From Brachypterus glaber (lineage: Eukaryota; Arthropoda; Insecta; Coleoptera; Kateretidae): 64,000 nt of DNA. Shown piece by piece: positions 46,183 through 57,369 of the stretch (the first letter of the stretch is position 1; the number at the start of each line of letters is the position of its first letter). The DNA is taken from NCBI GenBank assembly GCA_958510825.1, contig OY294049.1:27052986-27116985 (forward strand), given 5' to 3'. A model generated the notes under the pieces. That model ran no database searches, was not told where the DNA came from, and saw only the letters and a list, made by a program, of their open reading frames with translations. A program made the translations under genes and the position numbers.

Positions 46183-46949
46183 AGTAAACTCTACTTTGTC
46201 ATTTTTTTTATCAACTGAAGTTTTTATTGTTGCAAGCGTCCCGGTTTCATAACCTTGGAACCGTGTGCCAAAAAACCTTATAATAAAACTACTATTACAG
46301 CTTGTTTTCTTTTTATCCATACTCTTTGCGTAGCGCGCGTAAGAGTATGGAGTATGGTTTTGGCTACGTCGCGACGGAGCTAGATAGAGTAACTCTAGTT
46401 TTCTTAATGAAAATAAATTGCACGGACTTGTTTTGCATTCCCAGTTCTTTCATGAAATCCCACACGATTCCTAATTTAATTTGTCTTTACAGGTGATGTT
46501 TGACATTTGGAATGCTCTTTTAACAAAATCATTTGTGCAATCTCAAACTTTTAGGTTTTCTGACAGTGGCGTAACCACAAGTGCGCGGCCAGTATAAAAA
46601 TCACCTTTAAATAAAATTTTGCCATTGCATTTTTTAATTTTTTTAAATAAATTTGGTATTTTAAAAAACATTTTTTTTTCCTGTTTTTAGAAGTCCAAAT
46701 GAAGTTGAGATAATTTTATTATTTTGAGCTAAAATTTGGAACAGAATTTTGTGTTTGTAATTTTGACGGATTCCCTGGGCCCCGCACAGTGGGGCAAATT
46801 GAATTTCTAGAAGGACAGGATTTAAACAATTTCAGAATTAACTTAAAATAATCTGTTGATAACGAAAAAAAAAATAGTTAAAATAATTTAAAGCTTAAGG
46901 GGGTCAATTTTTAAGGGTTTAAATTTTGTAAATTTTAATAAAAAACTCT
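46183..46949. other. No gene recognised
   Basis: Mixed AT-rich DNA. The short ORFs near 46132-46496 do not resemble known proteins. Confidence 0.5.
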
Positions 46950-47345
46950 AAAACAATTGAAACCAACTATATAAGCTGCCAATAATTTTAAAAAATCTAA
47001 AGCTTAAGGGTGTCCATTTTGGGGAGTTAAATATTGTAAACTTCAATAAAAAATCTAAAAATATATAATTTTTTTTTAAGTTAAACAGAAATTCGTAATC
47101 TACGACCAAAAAACGCCCATATATCGATTTTGAGTCAACATGGTTCATAAATGCCAAAATTCGCCATTTTGATTTTCTTAATTTTGCCAAAAATTCTAAT
47201 TTTGGATCGAATAGGTCATAAATGATAAGTTGTCCGTCATTTTGGAGTCGCCATTTTAATATTTTTTATTTTGACCAAAAACTCTTAATATACTACAAAG
47301 AAAACCCCCAGATACCGATTTTGGTTCGAATAGGCCATTAATGAA
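46950..47345 (+). repeat. Decayed stretch of the 121-bp satellite
   Basis: ATTCGTAATCTACGACC, TCGCCATTTTGATTTT and AGATACCGATTTTGGTTCG occur in the order and spacing of the array at 30155-30866, with heavy divergence. Confidence 0.75.
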
Positions 47346-48002
47346 CCCCCATAACTTTAAAACCCACATTTTGAACGTAATTTACTGTTTTTCTCGACCA
47401 CACACATATAATAGAAGCGTGTAAAAATATTATGCAACTTTGAGCGGCCAAATTTAGTACAGTTTTATAGAGTTTTAAATAAGCTATCCGAGAGTTAAAA
47501 ATTTATTACCGGAATCAACAGGAATCAAACTGTAGATCAAGCAAAATAAAATATTTTGATAAATTTGTCAAGTAAAATAAAAGTTAATATCAAAGTTAAA
47601 ATAACTTTGTTACAAAAAAAAAATTTAGCTAGCGATTTAAAGTACGTAAATTGATCTTAATAGAACATAAAACTTAATATGACCTTTAAACATCCGTGCT
47701 GCACCACTCAATGCAGGAACAAAAACATATTATTTTTTACTTGCTTATATGCCAACTTAAATCTCTATAAAAATATAAACACGTATTATCCAAAGGCTTT
47801 TCACAGTAATAATACTTTAATCTGTTTATTTAAAAGTTGGTTTTGCTAGTTTTGTCTTGCTAGATTTAAAAAAATCCTCACCTGCTCTGGTGTTATAATC
47901 AATTTTAATAATCGTTAATTTTATTGCAGTCGAAATAACTAGTTAACTGCTTTTCAAATTTATTTAAAATATTTTTATTTTTTTATTATTGCAAAAACTA
48001 TT
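47346..48002. other. No gene recognised
   Basis: AT-rich, with no terminal repeat or coding signal seen. Confidence 0.5.
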
Positions 48003-48990
48003 ATTATGTAAGGGTAAAAGGAGAGATGTCGGAAGACTTTGAAATTCGGATTGGGCTAAAACAAGGAGACCCCCTCTCAACATTAATATTTAATGCAATT
48101 TTAGAAATAATAATAAGAAAGAGTCAGTTAAACAGAGAAGGACATATTATTTTTAAAAGTCACCAAGTAATAGCGTACGCAGACGATGTGGCCCTAATTG
48201 CCAGGAGTATTAGAGAGCTAAGAGAAGTAGTGTTAAGTTTTCTAAGAGCAGCAAAAGAGATGGGACTAGTTATAAATAAAAAGAAAAGTCAATTTATGAG
48301 GATAAGGGCACCAGAAACTGGTACATTGAAGTTGGAATTAGAGCATGACAGTATAGAGCTACAGGAAGTAAAAGAGTATGTATACCTAGGAAGTATTATA
48401 ACAAACAAATGTGAGGAGGTACAGGAAGTAGAATGGAGAATAAACAAAGGTAACAAGTGCGCTGGAGCCTTAAACCACCTACTTAGATCCAAACAGCTAT
48501 TAAGGAAAGCCAAATTTAGACTATATCGAACAGTGCTTAGACCTACAGTTTTGTATGGTAGCGAAACCTGGATCTTAAATATAAAATCAGAGGAATGTAT
48601 TCTGAGATGGGAAAGAAAAATACTTAGAAGGATACTAGGGGGGAAACAACTGGAAAACGGATATGTCAGGAGAACTAATAAAGAAATTTACGAGATGTAT
48701 AAGGAGAAAAATATAGCAGATGTGGTAAGAGCAGGAAGATTGAGATGGCTAGGACATTTAGAAAGAATGCCAGATAATAGAGTTGCTAAGCAAATGCCGT
48801 GGAGAGAGCCGGAAGGAAGAAAGAAAAGTGGAAGGCCGCGAAAAAGATGGAGAGAAGTGGTGCTGGAGGACTTACGAAAGAAAAATATAACGAACTGGAA
48901 AAGTAAAACCAAAGATAGAAAAGTTTGGAACAAGATTACAAAGCTATGGGCCTAAACGGCCTGTGTAAAGCTATATATATATATATATTA
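48003..48990 (+). mobile_element. RTE-type LINE, 5' truncated, (TA)n tail
   Basis: The C-terminal third of an RT protein (see the CDS relic at 48026-48955) is followed within 20 bp by a (TA)n tail at 48971-48989. The 5' truncation lies at about 48003. Confidence 0.75.
48026..48955 (+). pseudogene. RTE-like reverse transcriptase, C-terminal part, frame intact
   Basis: An open frame of 309 codons starts inside the RT domain: GLKQGDPLSTLIFNAILE (motif B), VIAYADDVALIARS (motif C with YADD) and VNKKKSQ-like motif D. Then come EYVYLGSIIT, FRLYRTVLRPTVLYGSETW and the long C-terminal tail with RAGRLRWLGHLERMPDNRVA and GRPRKRW. This tail is typical of RTE/BovB-type and related LINEs widespread in insects. 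Motifs 0-A and the endonuclease are lost by 5' truncation. The remaining frame has no stop, so the insertion is fairly young. The ATG at 48026 is not a real start. Confidence 0.85.
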
Positions 48991-49366
48991 TTTTATTGGT
49001 TGCATACTTGTTATATAAAAAACAAAAATCAGCCGAGCAATAGGTGTAATGTTTCATTTTTTCCCTGCGTTGTTAAAAGTTATTATAGTAATCTTAAGGT
49101 TTTCTCAAATAAAAATACTTTATATGACTACTTTTACTCATAAATTTTTATCACACCTAAGGAGTTTTTTGTATTACAAAGCTTTTATGATATATGAATC
49201 TTTTATTGCTGTTTTAGGAGACGTGTTAAGTCTAAATCAAATCTAATATACCCTTATAAATAAGTTATACTTATGTTTTTTGTTTTTTTAGTTAGCTGTT
49301 GACCAACTTCAACAACCCACATCTTATGATAGACACTAATCTAATATTAAACTAGCCGTGAACATA
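48991..49366. other. No feature recognised
   Basis: AT-rich spacer between the RTE fragment and the inverted-repeat nest. Confidence 0.5.
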
Positions 49367-49929
49367 TACAGTTCGGTCTAAGAGTCAACCCACCCCCGCT
49401 TGACTTTTAAACGAGTTAAGATATCGACTTTAAATTTAAATCACGTACATAAGACAACTCAAGCTACCTTTTGGCATCTATTTGATGTTTTTAGCTTTTA
49501 AAATGTGGATAGGGAGAATAAGGGGGATTTTTTTTTAATAAAAATGGGTTGTTGCGTAATAAATAATTTTACACCAAATCAATTTCTCTATTCGACTATA
49601 CCGTGCGTTCCAAAAGTCACCCTCTCTCTTAACTTTTGAACGAGTTGAGATATCGACTTAAAATGTAAAAATCATAATAAGACAACTCAAACTATATTTT
49701 TGCATATTTTATTTTATTTTGTATATTTGATATTTTCAGTTTTTACAATGTGGGCAGGGGCATGGGGTAATTTTTTAAAATGAAAAGGGGGTCGTGATAC
49801 ATCATTTGTAAGCTTACAAAATTCTCTATTTGACAATGAACGGTGTATTTGAAATAGGGTCCAACATTTTAACGGGTGATTCTAAATCATAAAATTTTTA
49901 TGATATTTAATATGATAAAAAGTTCCTAT

Positions 49930-51020
49930 AGATAAGATAAGATAAGATAAATTTTATTGGTGTTTAAGAAACAAAGTCTATACACAAGTCACAAAATATT
50001 TACATACATATATATGATCATACACAAGAATCAAGAATCAAGAATCAAGAATTTATTTAATGCTAATAAATATTTACATTTTTGCATTCGTCAGAAATAT
50101 AGTATTTAAAATAAATATACAATATGTTTAGACAATACTTGACATATAACAATATAATAAATTAAACATGAAATACAAATTTAGGAAAATATATTTCCGT
50201 CATCCAAGAACTCCTGGATATTATAGTAGGCTTTTTTCATAAGCACCGTTTTGAGTTTTGTTTTAAATTTTTTTGAAGGCAACAACTGTAGAATCGCCGG
50301 TATTTTATTTAGGAATATAGGGCCATAGTAGTTTAGACCAAAACGACTAGATTTAAGTCTTAAATGTGCTAGATGAATTTTGTTTTTGTTTCTTGTATTG
50401 TAGTTGTGTATGTCTGAATGGCTTTTATAATCTTTCAAATTCAACAGGGCTTCACAGGTGCACTCCAGTATATAAACACAAGGGAGGGTCAAAAAACCAT
50501 GCGACCTAAATTTGTCTCTAACGTCATCTTGATAATTTAATCTAGTAATTACCCTAAGGATTTTACGTTGCAGGCTGAACAATCTGTCTAGGTGACAGCT
50601 ATGACCCACACATATATGTATGTACTTATACAAAATAATAGTCCAAGGGACATAAAAAAATTTAAATATTACTGTACCAAAACTAAAAGCATATAACAAA
50701 GTATATGACACAAAAATAATTTAAAGAAAAGGGATCGATGGACCCCATGAATTGTAGGTACAATTTAAAAACTCGTTTGTTGAAAAAAAACCATTTTTGA
50801 GCAAAAACTGTTTTATCGCATTTTTAAAACTGATCATTGGAAGACTACGAACGCAGATTGGCAGTTTATTAAAAAAATTAAGACGTTGTAATTCAGACCA
50901 TTTTGCGACCTACTTAACCTGTAGAAACTTGGACGTAGATTATTTTTAGCTCGAGTGTTATAATCGTGAAAGTTAGTACCTTTAGCAACATTATCCTGAT
51001 TGTTGTATAAACATATGTAT
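49930..51020 (-). mobile_element. LINE 3' fragment with (TTATC)n tail, itself interrupted
   Basis: The minus strand codes for FHDYNTRAKNNLRPSFYRL and SRSQNGLNYN (about 50715-51000), a CR1-like ORF2 C-terminus with stops. The 3' UTR and TTATC tail are at 49937-50020. A second LINE (50024-50712) sits between these two parts. Confidence 0.65.
50181..50711 (-). pseudogene. CR1-like LINE ORF2 C-terminus with (TTGATTC)n tail
   Basis: This open frame (176 codons) has SCHLDRLFSLQRKILRVITR, then RSHGFLTLPCVYILECTCEA, HNYNTRNKNKIHLAHLRLKS and a final block ending EEFLDDG-like (IQEFLDDGNIFS). It is the post-RT tail of a CR1/L2-type ORF2. The RT core is lost by 5' truncation at about 50712. The 3' UTR ends in a tail of TTGATTC units at 50028-50055 (plus strand GAATCAA). 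It lies inside another LINE fragment of the same strand, so it is the youngest layer on this side. Confidence 0.8.
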
Positions 51021-51785
51021 AAACATATGTCTAAAAATAAGTTGTAAAGGAGCTAAGCCTCTTTGAAAGTGGCTAAAAAATCGGTTTTTATTTAATAACT
51101 CAGGAACCCTTTGAGATATAGAAACGAGGTTTACACTTGAACTAGTCTTAATAAGGCCCATCTTCGTATCTTATTGTCATGAACTTATTTTAACCAGTGG
51201 TGTGCTAAACGGAGGGGCCTTATCAGTTTTTTGTCCCAAACTTTTTTCTGTGTATTTTTTTTTTTTATTTTTGGAATATGATTCTTTATGTCAAAATACA
51301 TAAAAAATGTGATCTCGTTGTAATACTGTAGGATTACCAGTTTACGAAAAAAAAATTATTTGAAGGGGAAATTTCACGGTTCGAAGACGAAAAATTAAAT
51401 ACTAAAATGTTGAAAACTAAAATTTCAATGATTCAGGGTTATTTTTTATTAAAAACTAAGAGAACAAGTTTCTATACATGTAGGTCGAAAAATCCTGATC
51501 CTGAGTTATTAAATAAAAACCGAATTTCACTTTCAAAGGGGCTTGGCTCCCTTACGATACATTTTTAGACATTAACTTTTTGTTATTTTTTATGATGTAG
51601 AATCACCCTTAACATGTCGGACTCTATTTCAAATACACCCTGTATATTATATATTTTTGGGGGTTTAAAATTGGGTTCAAAATGGCTATTTCCATCAAAA
51701 TACATTTTTAAAAAATAAATTATTTCATGTTGCAAAAACGTAAATTATACTTTTAAACAAATTTTAATTAATATATGCATATATG

Positions 51786-53337
51786 TACAGGGTGTTTGGT
51801 AGGGAGTATGACAAACTTGGCAGGGTGATAGATTAGGTCCTTTCCAACATGTTTTCTTAATTCGACTCTGACTCAAGGTAATGAATTTTTTTAAATATTT
51901 ATGAAAATATCGAATTATTTTACCTTCTTTTCCTTGTATTTTTTTTCCTTTTATACTTATGCACTGAAAATAATTTTTGTTATCATTCTTAATGTAAAAA
52001 AACTTACACTTCATTTTTTTTCTTTTTAATCGAAAGCGATGCAGAACTTTGAATTATTTTGAAAACATGGTATGAGGGAAGAATCATTCGCGCTCTCTTC
52101 TTTCCGTCAAGAGCGTTATAAGGCGTACGTGCATACAACGGGTCTCCCACTTGCACACACATTCCAAACATATTTCCCGTAGCCACAGCTCCGTGCGTCA
52201 AACTATATGCTACATGCATCAAAAAACTTAAATTACCTTGATAAAAAACTCAACATTCCTAGTATGCACTGTACAGTAAAAATGTTGCAAAAAGTCACAT
52301 GTCCTGGAAAAAATTGCACACTGGAATTTGCCTTGCTCAGTATTATCAGGACCACTAAGAAGGTCTAAAACCAAAAAGGTGACCTTCTCCCATTGGCTTT
52401 AGCCGCCATCTTGAAAAAAAAATTAATAGTATTATCTCGTGTTCTATTGGTCTCACAGAAAAAGTTATTGAACAAAATTAAATAAAATTCTACATATTTT
52501 CGGTAATTGCCACAATACCAAAAAGTTAATATTTCGAGCGGTAGAGGGAGCCGAAGTTATCACAAAAAAGTTTTTCGCTATTTCAGCCCCCTGGGTGATG
52601 GTTTTTCTGAAAGTTGTAAATATAAAAGTTTTGGAGCTCAAAAAAAAACCGTAAAAAACTGTTTCATTGATGCAATTATCTCAAGTAGTTCCCGAGTTAG
52701 AACGTTTCAACGTCCGCGCTGAAATTTTCAAGACGGCGGCTAAAGCGAAGGGGGGGAGGTCACTTTTTTGGTTTTATACTTCTAAGTGGTCCTAATAACA
52801 TTTAGCAAGACAAATTCCAGTGTGCAATATTGTCCAGGTCTTGCAACTTTTTGCGATATTTTTACTGTACTAAGAATTTTGCGTTTTTCAACTAGGTACT
52901 TAAAGTTTTTCGATGCATGCATACCATTAGAAAGAGCATTAATTAAAGATGTTTTTAAAATAATTCGAAGTTCTGCATCGCTTTGGATTAAAAAGAAAAA
53001 AAAAACAAAAATGTGTTGTAAGTCTTTTTAACCCAATCTGTGAAGTTTGTGAGCGCACCAATTATTTTTCTGGATTACATTTGCAAAAATTATCATCATT
53101 CAATAACAAACATACATTAAGGATGCCAACAAAAATTATTTTCAGTGCATATGTACAAAAGAAAAAAAATACAAGGAAAAGAAGGTAAAATAATGCGATA
53201 TTTTCATAAATATTGAAAAAAAATCATAACTCTATAACCTTGAGTCTACGGTCAAAGTCTAATTAAGAAAACATGTTGGAAATTACCTAATCTATCACCC
53301 TGTCAAGTTTGTCATACTTTCTACCAAACACCATGTA
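51786..53337. mobile_element. Foldback element (~1.55 kb), almost entirely palindromic
   Basis: The ends TACAGGGTGTTTGGTAG and CTACCAAACACCATGTA start arms of about 650-700 bp. Matched blocks include CAACATGTTTTCTTAATT, GATGCAGAACTT.GAATTAT, TTCCAGTGTGCAAT and the GGCGGCTAAAGC region. TATATG flanks both sides (51780-51785, 53338-53343). Arms have many point differences. No coding frame is recognised; ORFs at 52507-53031 mirror those of the opposite arm. Confidence 0.8.
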
Positions 53338-53880
53338 TATATGTAGATAAAAATTTACAAAAAAAAATTAAAAATCACATTGTTTAGCAAAAAAAAATGA
53401 AGAATAAAAACCTTAAAAAAAATGTTTAAAAAAAATAAAAAATATATAGGTAGTCAAATAGAGAGCTATATACGCTTTAAAGATGTATCACAAGACCCCC
53501 TTTCTTTTAAAAAAATGTCCTCCCATACCCCCTCCACATTTTAAGAGCTGAAAATTTCAAATATATGCAAAAATATAGTGTCAGGTGTCTTGAGTGTTTA
53601 AAATTTGAAGTCGATATCTCAACTTGTTCAAAGGTTTAACCTTTGAATAAAGTCACTTTTGGACCGCAATGTATATTTTTAATTTTTAAAATTTTTTTTA
53701 ACATTTTTTCAATTTTTTATAAAAAATGCGTTTTTGCATCATAAAATTAATTTAATAGAGAAATTTTTAATCTTTAAAATGATGAATCACATGAGCCCCT
53801 TTTCAATGAAAAAGTTGCCCCCCTGCCCCCCAGTCCACATTTTAAAATGAAGTCGATCTCAACTCACTTTCTCTATTATA

Positions 53881-54364
53881 CTTCTCGCAGTTGAAATTAG
53901 TTTTTTCTGGTAAAGTTTTAATTTACTCGCAGAATAAAACTCTAATTTTTATTTATTTTTTTTAAGTTTAATGTTTAGCCCCCTATAGCCTTTTTATTTT
54001 TAGTGCGTTTTTCATCAATTTTAATATATTTCGTGCCCTTACCAAAAATAATTTTTTAATAATTTGAAGTCAATGGAATTATTTTTTCTTGAGCTTTTGC
54101 GCGGACAAGAAAATGGGATAAATGTTTTTAAAAGTTGTTTAAAGTAGTTTTTATAGAATTATAAGTTATAAGTTATAATTTATAATGCACATCTGTATAA
54201 AAAACTATACTTTGGACAATTTTTGTATCGCGGTTAGATCTAGGGGTATAATAAGTACTAGAAATAGATTGAACATTTTAAAACTTTGAATAAAAAGGTA
54301 AGTCCAGTTTGAAAATACATTTATGGTTCTAACGACTGAACTTCTTATAATGAAGTAGTTTGTT
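53881..54364. other. No feature recognised
   Basis: AT-rich. A small TTATAAGTTATAA palindromic patch lies at about 54160. No gene. Confidence 0.5.
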
Positions 54365-54711
54365 ATTAAATAAAATTAAAAAGTTTATAATCAACTTCAC
54401 GTTTATTTTTTATTGTTAAAAAATAATTAATGTGACCGCGGTTTCGCTATTTTAGTAATAGCATCTACGGACTTAAAAACATGTTGTGGAAATTTTTGAT
54501 ATATGATACATATAAGGGGACATTTTTTGCATTGTAGTCATAAATAACACGAAGAAATTACACCATTATATAATATGTACTGGGTACAAATTAAAAAAAA
54601 GAAGTCCGTAGATGCTATTACTACAATAGCGAAATCGCAGTCACATTAATTTTTTTTTGACAAGAAAAAATAAACGTGAAGTTGATTATAAGCTTTTTAA
54701 TTTTATTTAAT
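54365..54711. mobile_element. Foldback MITE (~350 bp)
   Basis: Arms of about 115 bp mirror each other: TTATAATCAACTTCACGTTT, AATTAATGTGAC.GCG and TAGTAATAGCATCTACGGAC are found inverted at 54590-54711. The loop is AT-rich. Confidence 0.8.
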
Positions 54712-55140
54712 AAAAAGGTAAGTATTACTTTTTGTTTTGATGGGTAAAAAGTTATTTCAAACTTTCTGATCTCCTTGAGTCAAAATCAACAACAAAATAA
54801 TTAAAAATAAACGGCTTTTTAAGGAATTTACGTTTTGCTTGTGATGCTACAGAAGAATATAAAAATAAACAGTCTATAATATACAAATTACAATACAATA
54901 CAATTTGTTGAATATAAAAATAAACAGACTATAATATTTTTTAAAAAGTAGAAAACATGATATATTCTAAATGAATAATGTAAAAAATGTGTAGGAAAAA
55001 ATTTAATTAAATTAGAAGATCAAATAATTTCACATGAGCAAGAAAGTTTATTAAAACGTATCGTCGGCGTTAAGAAAAAAACAGCTCTTTATTAGTATAC
55101 TCCTCGTAGCTTCACAGCAGAATAGTATTATACGTTTACT
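54712..55140. other. No gene recognised
   Basis: AT-rich. ATATAAAAATAAACAG.CTATAAT is repeated twice near 54857 and 54912. Confidence 0.5.
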
Positions 55141-55385
55141 TTGGACCCGAAAAAAAAACTGTCCAAAATTAAATTTTTTGTGCTACAGTACAATTCTAAA
55201 CAACTTTTAGAAATGTCCCCTAGTCTGTCTGTCTGTCTGTCTGTCCGTCCGTCTGTCTGTCAGTCAGTCTGTCAGCCTTTCGGTCCGTTCGTTCGTCTGT
55301 CTGTCCGTATTCGTTTTCTTTCCGGCACGGTAACTCAAGAAAGAATTATCCGATCTACTTAAAATTTTCAGCAAAAATTTGCTTT
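55141..55385 (+). repeat. Dispersed repeat with (GTCTGTCC)n
   Basis: GTCTGTCTGTCTGTCCGTCC runs at 55224-55305, followed by GGTAACTCAAGAAAGAATTA and ATTTTCAGC, like the repeats at 14.4-15.1 kb. The Ser/Val-rich ORF here is not a protein gene. Confidence 0.65.
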
Positions 55386-55401
55386 CAATATAGATACTTA
55401 C

Positions 55402-55573
55402 ATCCCAGAAGGGCAAATGCCTCAGCATTTTCAGGTTTGAGGTTAACTGCGGCACATATAAAATTGAATGCGGACGCTGGCTGACTCGTTGCCAAATGTA
55501 CCAAGCCGATATTAAACAGCACTTTCCAGTTAAGAGGAGAGATCCAGAGGGCCCTTTTCAGACAGCTGATGGC
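55402..55573 (-). CDS. BBS4: BBS4-like gene, exon A (TPR repeats)
   Basis: This 172-bp exon is bounded by TTAATTTCTAG upstream and GGAT|GTAAGT downstream. It enters in phase 0 and leaves in phase 1. It encodes 57 residues: AISCLKRALWISPLNWKVLF, then IGLVHLATSQPASAFNFICA and AVNLKPENAEAFALLG. This is one and a half TPR units, with the W/F…N.GLVHL, ASAF and P positions of the TPR consensus. The run 'P.WK.L.N.GLVHL….ASAF.F..AA.N..P' is the signature I recall for BBS4. The final T joins GT of exon B to give Cys, continuing the protein without a gap. BBS4 is a BBSome subunit that acts in ciliary membrane-protein transport. No stop or shift is seen, so the gene is probably functional. Upstream exons (above 55574) are not identified. 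Confidence 0.85.
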
Positions 55574-55785
55574 CTAGAAATTAAGGAAAACTATTTGAAG
55601 CTTTCACATTCAAATAACACTCTCCGCTAAGCTAATTTTTATGGATGGTACATCCGTTATTAATAAAAATATGTATATTGAAATCGACAGAAAAATAATT
55701 GTTTTGTCATAAAACGTCGCGACGCGTCACACTATGTCGCCAAACAGAAAAAAAGTGTTTAAAAATATATTTTGGTGAATTAATC
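55574..55785. other. Intron sequence upstream of exon A
   Basis: It contains the pyrimidine-containing acceptor stretch next to exon A. Nothing else is recognised. Confidence 0.5.
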
Positions 55786-56040
55786 TTAACACGTTAAGCC
55801 CCATGAGAATTATATATGATGCTCAGGTAATTTGTTAAAAATCCTCTGAGCATCATATATGATGCTCAGACAAAACAGTTAAATATAAGCATAATAAATC
55901 GAAATAGATTGCGGTAAAAGAACCATTTCTTTAGTATTATAAAACTAAAGCATTCTAGAGTTATTTTTAAATGTTTACAATATTTTCGTGAAAATTAGTA
56001 TATCGTTTTATAAAACCCTAAACTCAAAACCCCTGGCATA

Positions 56041-56138
56041 TTAACATATCTACTCCACATTTCTCTACTCCACAACATCTCTACTCCATAACATCTCTAC
56101 TCCATAACATCTCTACTCCATAACATATCTACTTCACA
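56041..56138 (+). repeat. 16-bp minisatellite (TCCATAACATCTCTAC)n
   Basis: About six units, the central ones perfect. A decayed relative is at 11396-11520. Confidence 0.85.
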
Positions 56139-57369
56139 ACAACTACTTTGTACTACGTACTTATCTAAAGATGATTTTTCCTTACCGGAACAAAGTCACT
56201 GCGTTTATAAGTATATCACTGTCATCTTTGACATTTTAATGACAATTTTAAAAATACGAAACGGGTACCTTTTCTAGACCGGTGGAAAAATAAGGAAGTT
56301 TATAAAATAAGATATCAAATTGACTTCACTTTTTCTGTATTTTTGTACCATATCTGTTTGTTTTTTCTTTGTAGCTTTATCCGATTGGTTTTCTGAGCGC
56401 ACCATTATCAAAAATTTATTAAAAGAAACATTAATTGAAATTAGTTTTACCTATTGCTATTTTACTAGTGTCAAGATTTTCAATTTTAATGAAAGATCTC
56501 GGCAAAATAATCGAACAAAGTTAACTTGACAACAAGGTAGTAGTAGTACCAACCTTGTATAGTTGGATAATGAATGACATAGAAGATATTGTGAATGACC
56601 GTATGTTGGTATAACTGGAAAAATTAAATACTATCGCATAATAATATTTTTTTCTATACAAAGGTTTTTTTATTAGCAATTCAATAAAATAATTTTTTTA
56701 TTTAGCTATATTATGTTAGTATTTAAAAAAACTTGGGTCAGCATCCTTTACAAAGGATGCTCAAATCAATTTTAGCAATAGTCCAGTAAATGAAGGTAAA
56801 AATACGGTATTCTCCGAATTATTTCGGATAAAATCGATTTTTGTGAAAATTTGCAATTAAGCTCGTATCCCTCTACTTCAAAAGTAACCTTGGATATGGG
56901 CTTATTGTTTTTTAGGGGTGAAAACAACCCCTTGTTGCAAAGAATTAAAAAACTGTAAATTTAATTGTTAAATAGATTGAAATATGTAAAATAAAGATTG
57001 TTTTATGTTCTGCAACATGATTTACAATGTGTTAAAACGTTTCAAACCTGACAAACCTCCTCTCTGGGTGGTTATTATGACGCAATTACAATAAAAGAAG
57101 TATTTTAATAGCTTTAAATATTTAATGGTGCATTTAAATTAAATTAAAATATTTTCAGCGTTTATAATATAATTTATTATATAATGCAACATTTCAACCC
57201 TTAACAACCACCCCTTATGTCAAATATTGCGAAAATTATTGATTTAAATTTTTTTTTCGCTTGAGATTGTTTAAGTATATAAAATAAACATTATTCTAAA
57301 TTCTGGAACATAACTCATGATGTGGTATAACCTTTTAACCCCAATATAACGATTTTCACTAAAAATATC

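Larger units (their letters stand above)
49367..53880. mobile_element. Large inverted-repeat element hosting three younger insertions
   Basis: The left arm (49367-49926 plus 51024-51150) and right arm (53440-53880 plus 51440-51655) are inverted copies. Outer parts are ~225-bp tandem units with GAGTTGAGATATCGACTT and GGGGG-rich patches. Inner parts share GTGTATTTGAAATAG..TCC, GGTTTTTATTTAATAACTCAGGA. The left arm is split by LINEs (49930-51020) and the right arm by a foldback element (51786-53337). No transposase is recognisable. Confidence 0.65.
17862..55401 (-). other. BBS4: ~37.5 kb intron of the BBS4-like gene
   Basis: The donor GT at 55400-55401 (GGAT|GTAAGT) and acceptor AG at 17862-17863 (TTTTAG|GTATT) are paired by phase: the last T of exon A plus GT of exon B makes a Cys codon. 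The length includes a 200-N gap, so it is approximate. The intron holds LINEs, mariner-, piggyBac- and foldback-type elements and satellites in both orientations. Confidence 0.75.

Noticed and set aside
55220..55310. Regulatory GTCTGTC repeat cluster as a binding-site array near exon A
   Set aside because: The same simple repeat with the same flank occurs in dispersed copies at 14.4 and 29.4 kb, so it is part of a mobile repeat.
17862..55401. Additional BBS4 exon hidden within the long intron
   Set aside because: Exons A and B join in phase and align to BBS4 without a missing segment, so no exon is needed between them; none was seen.
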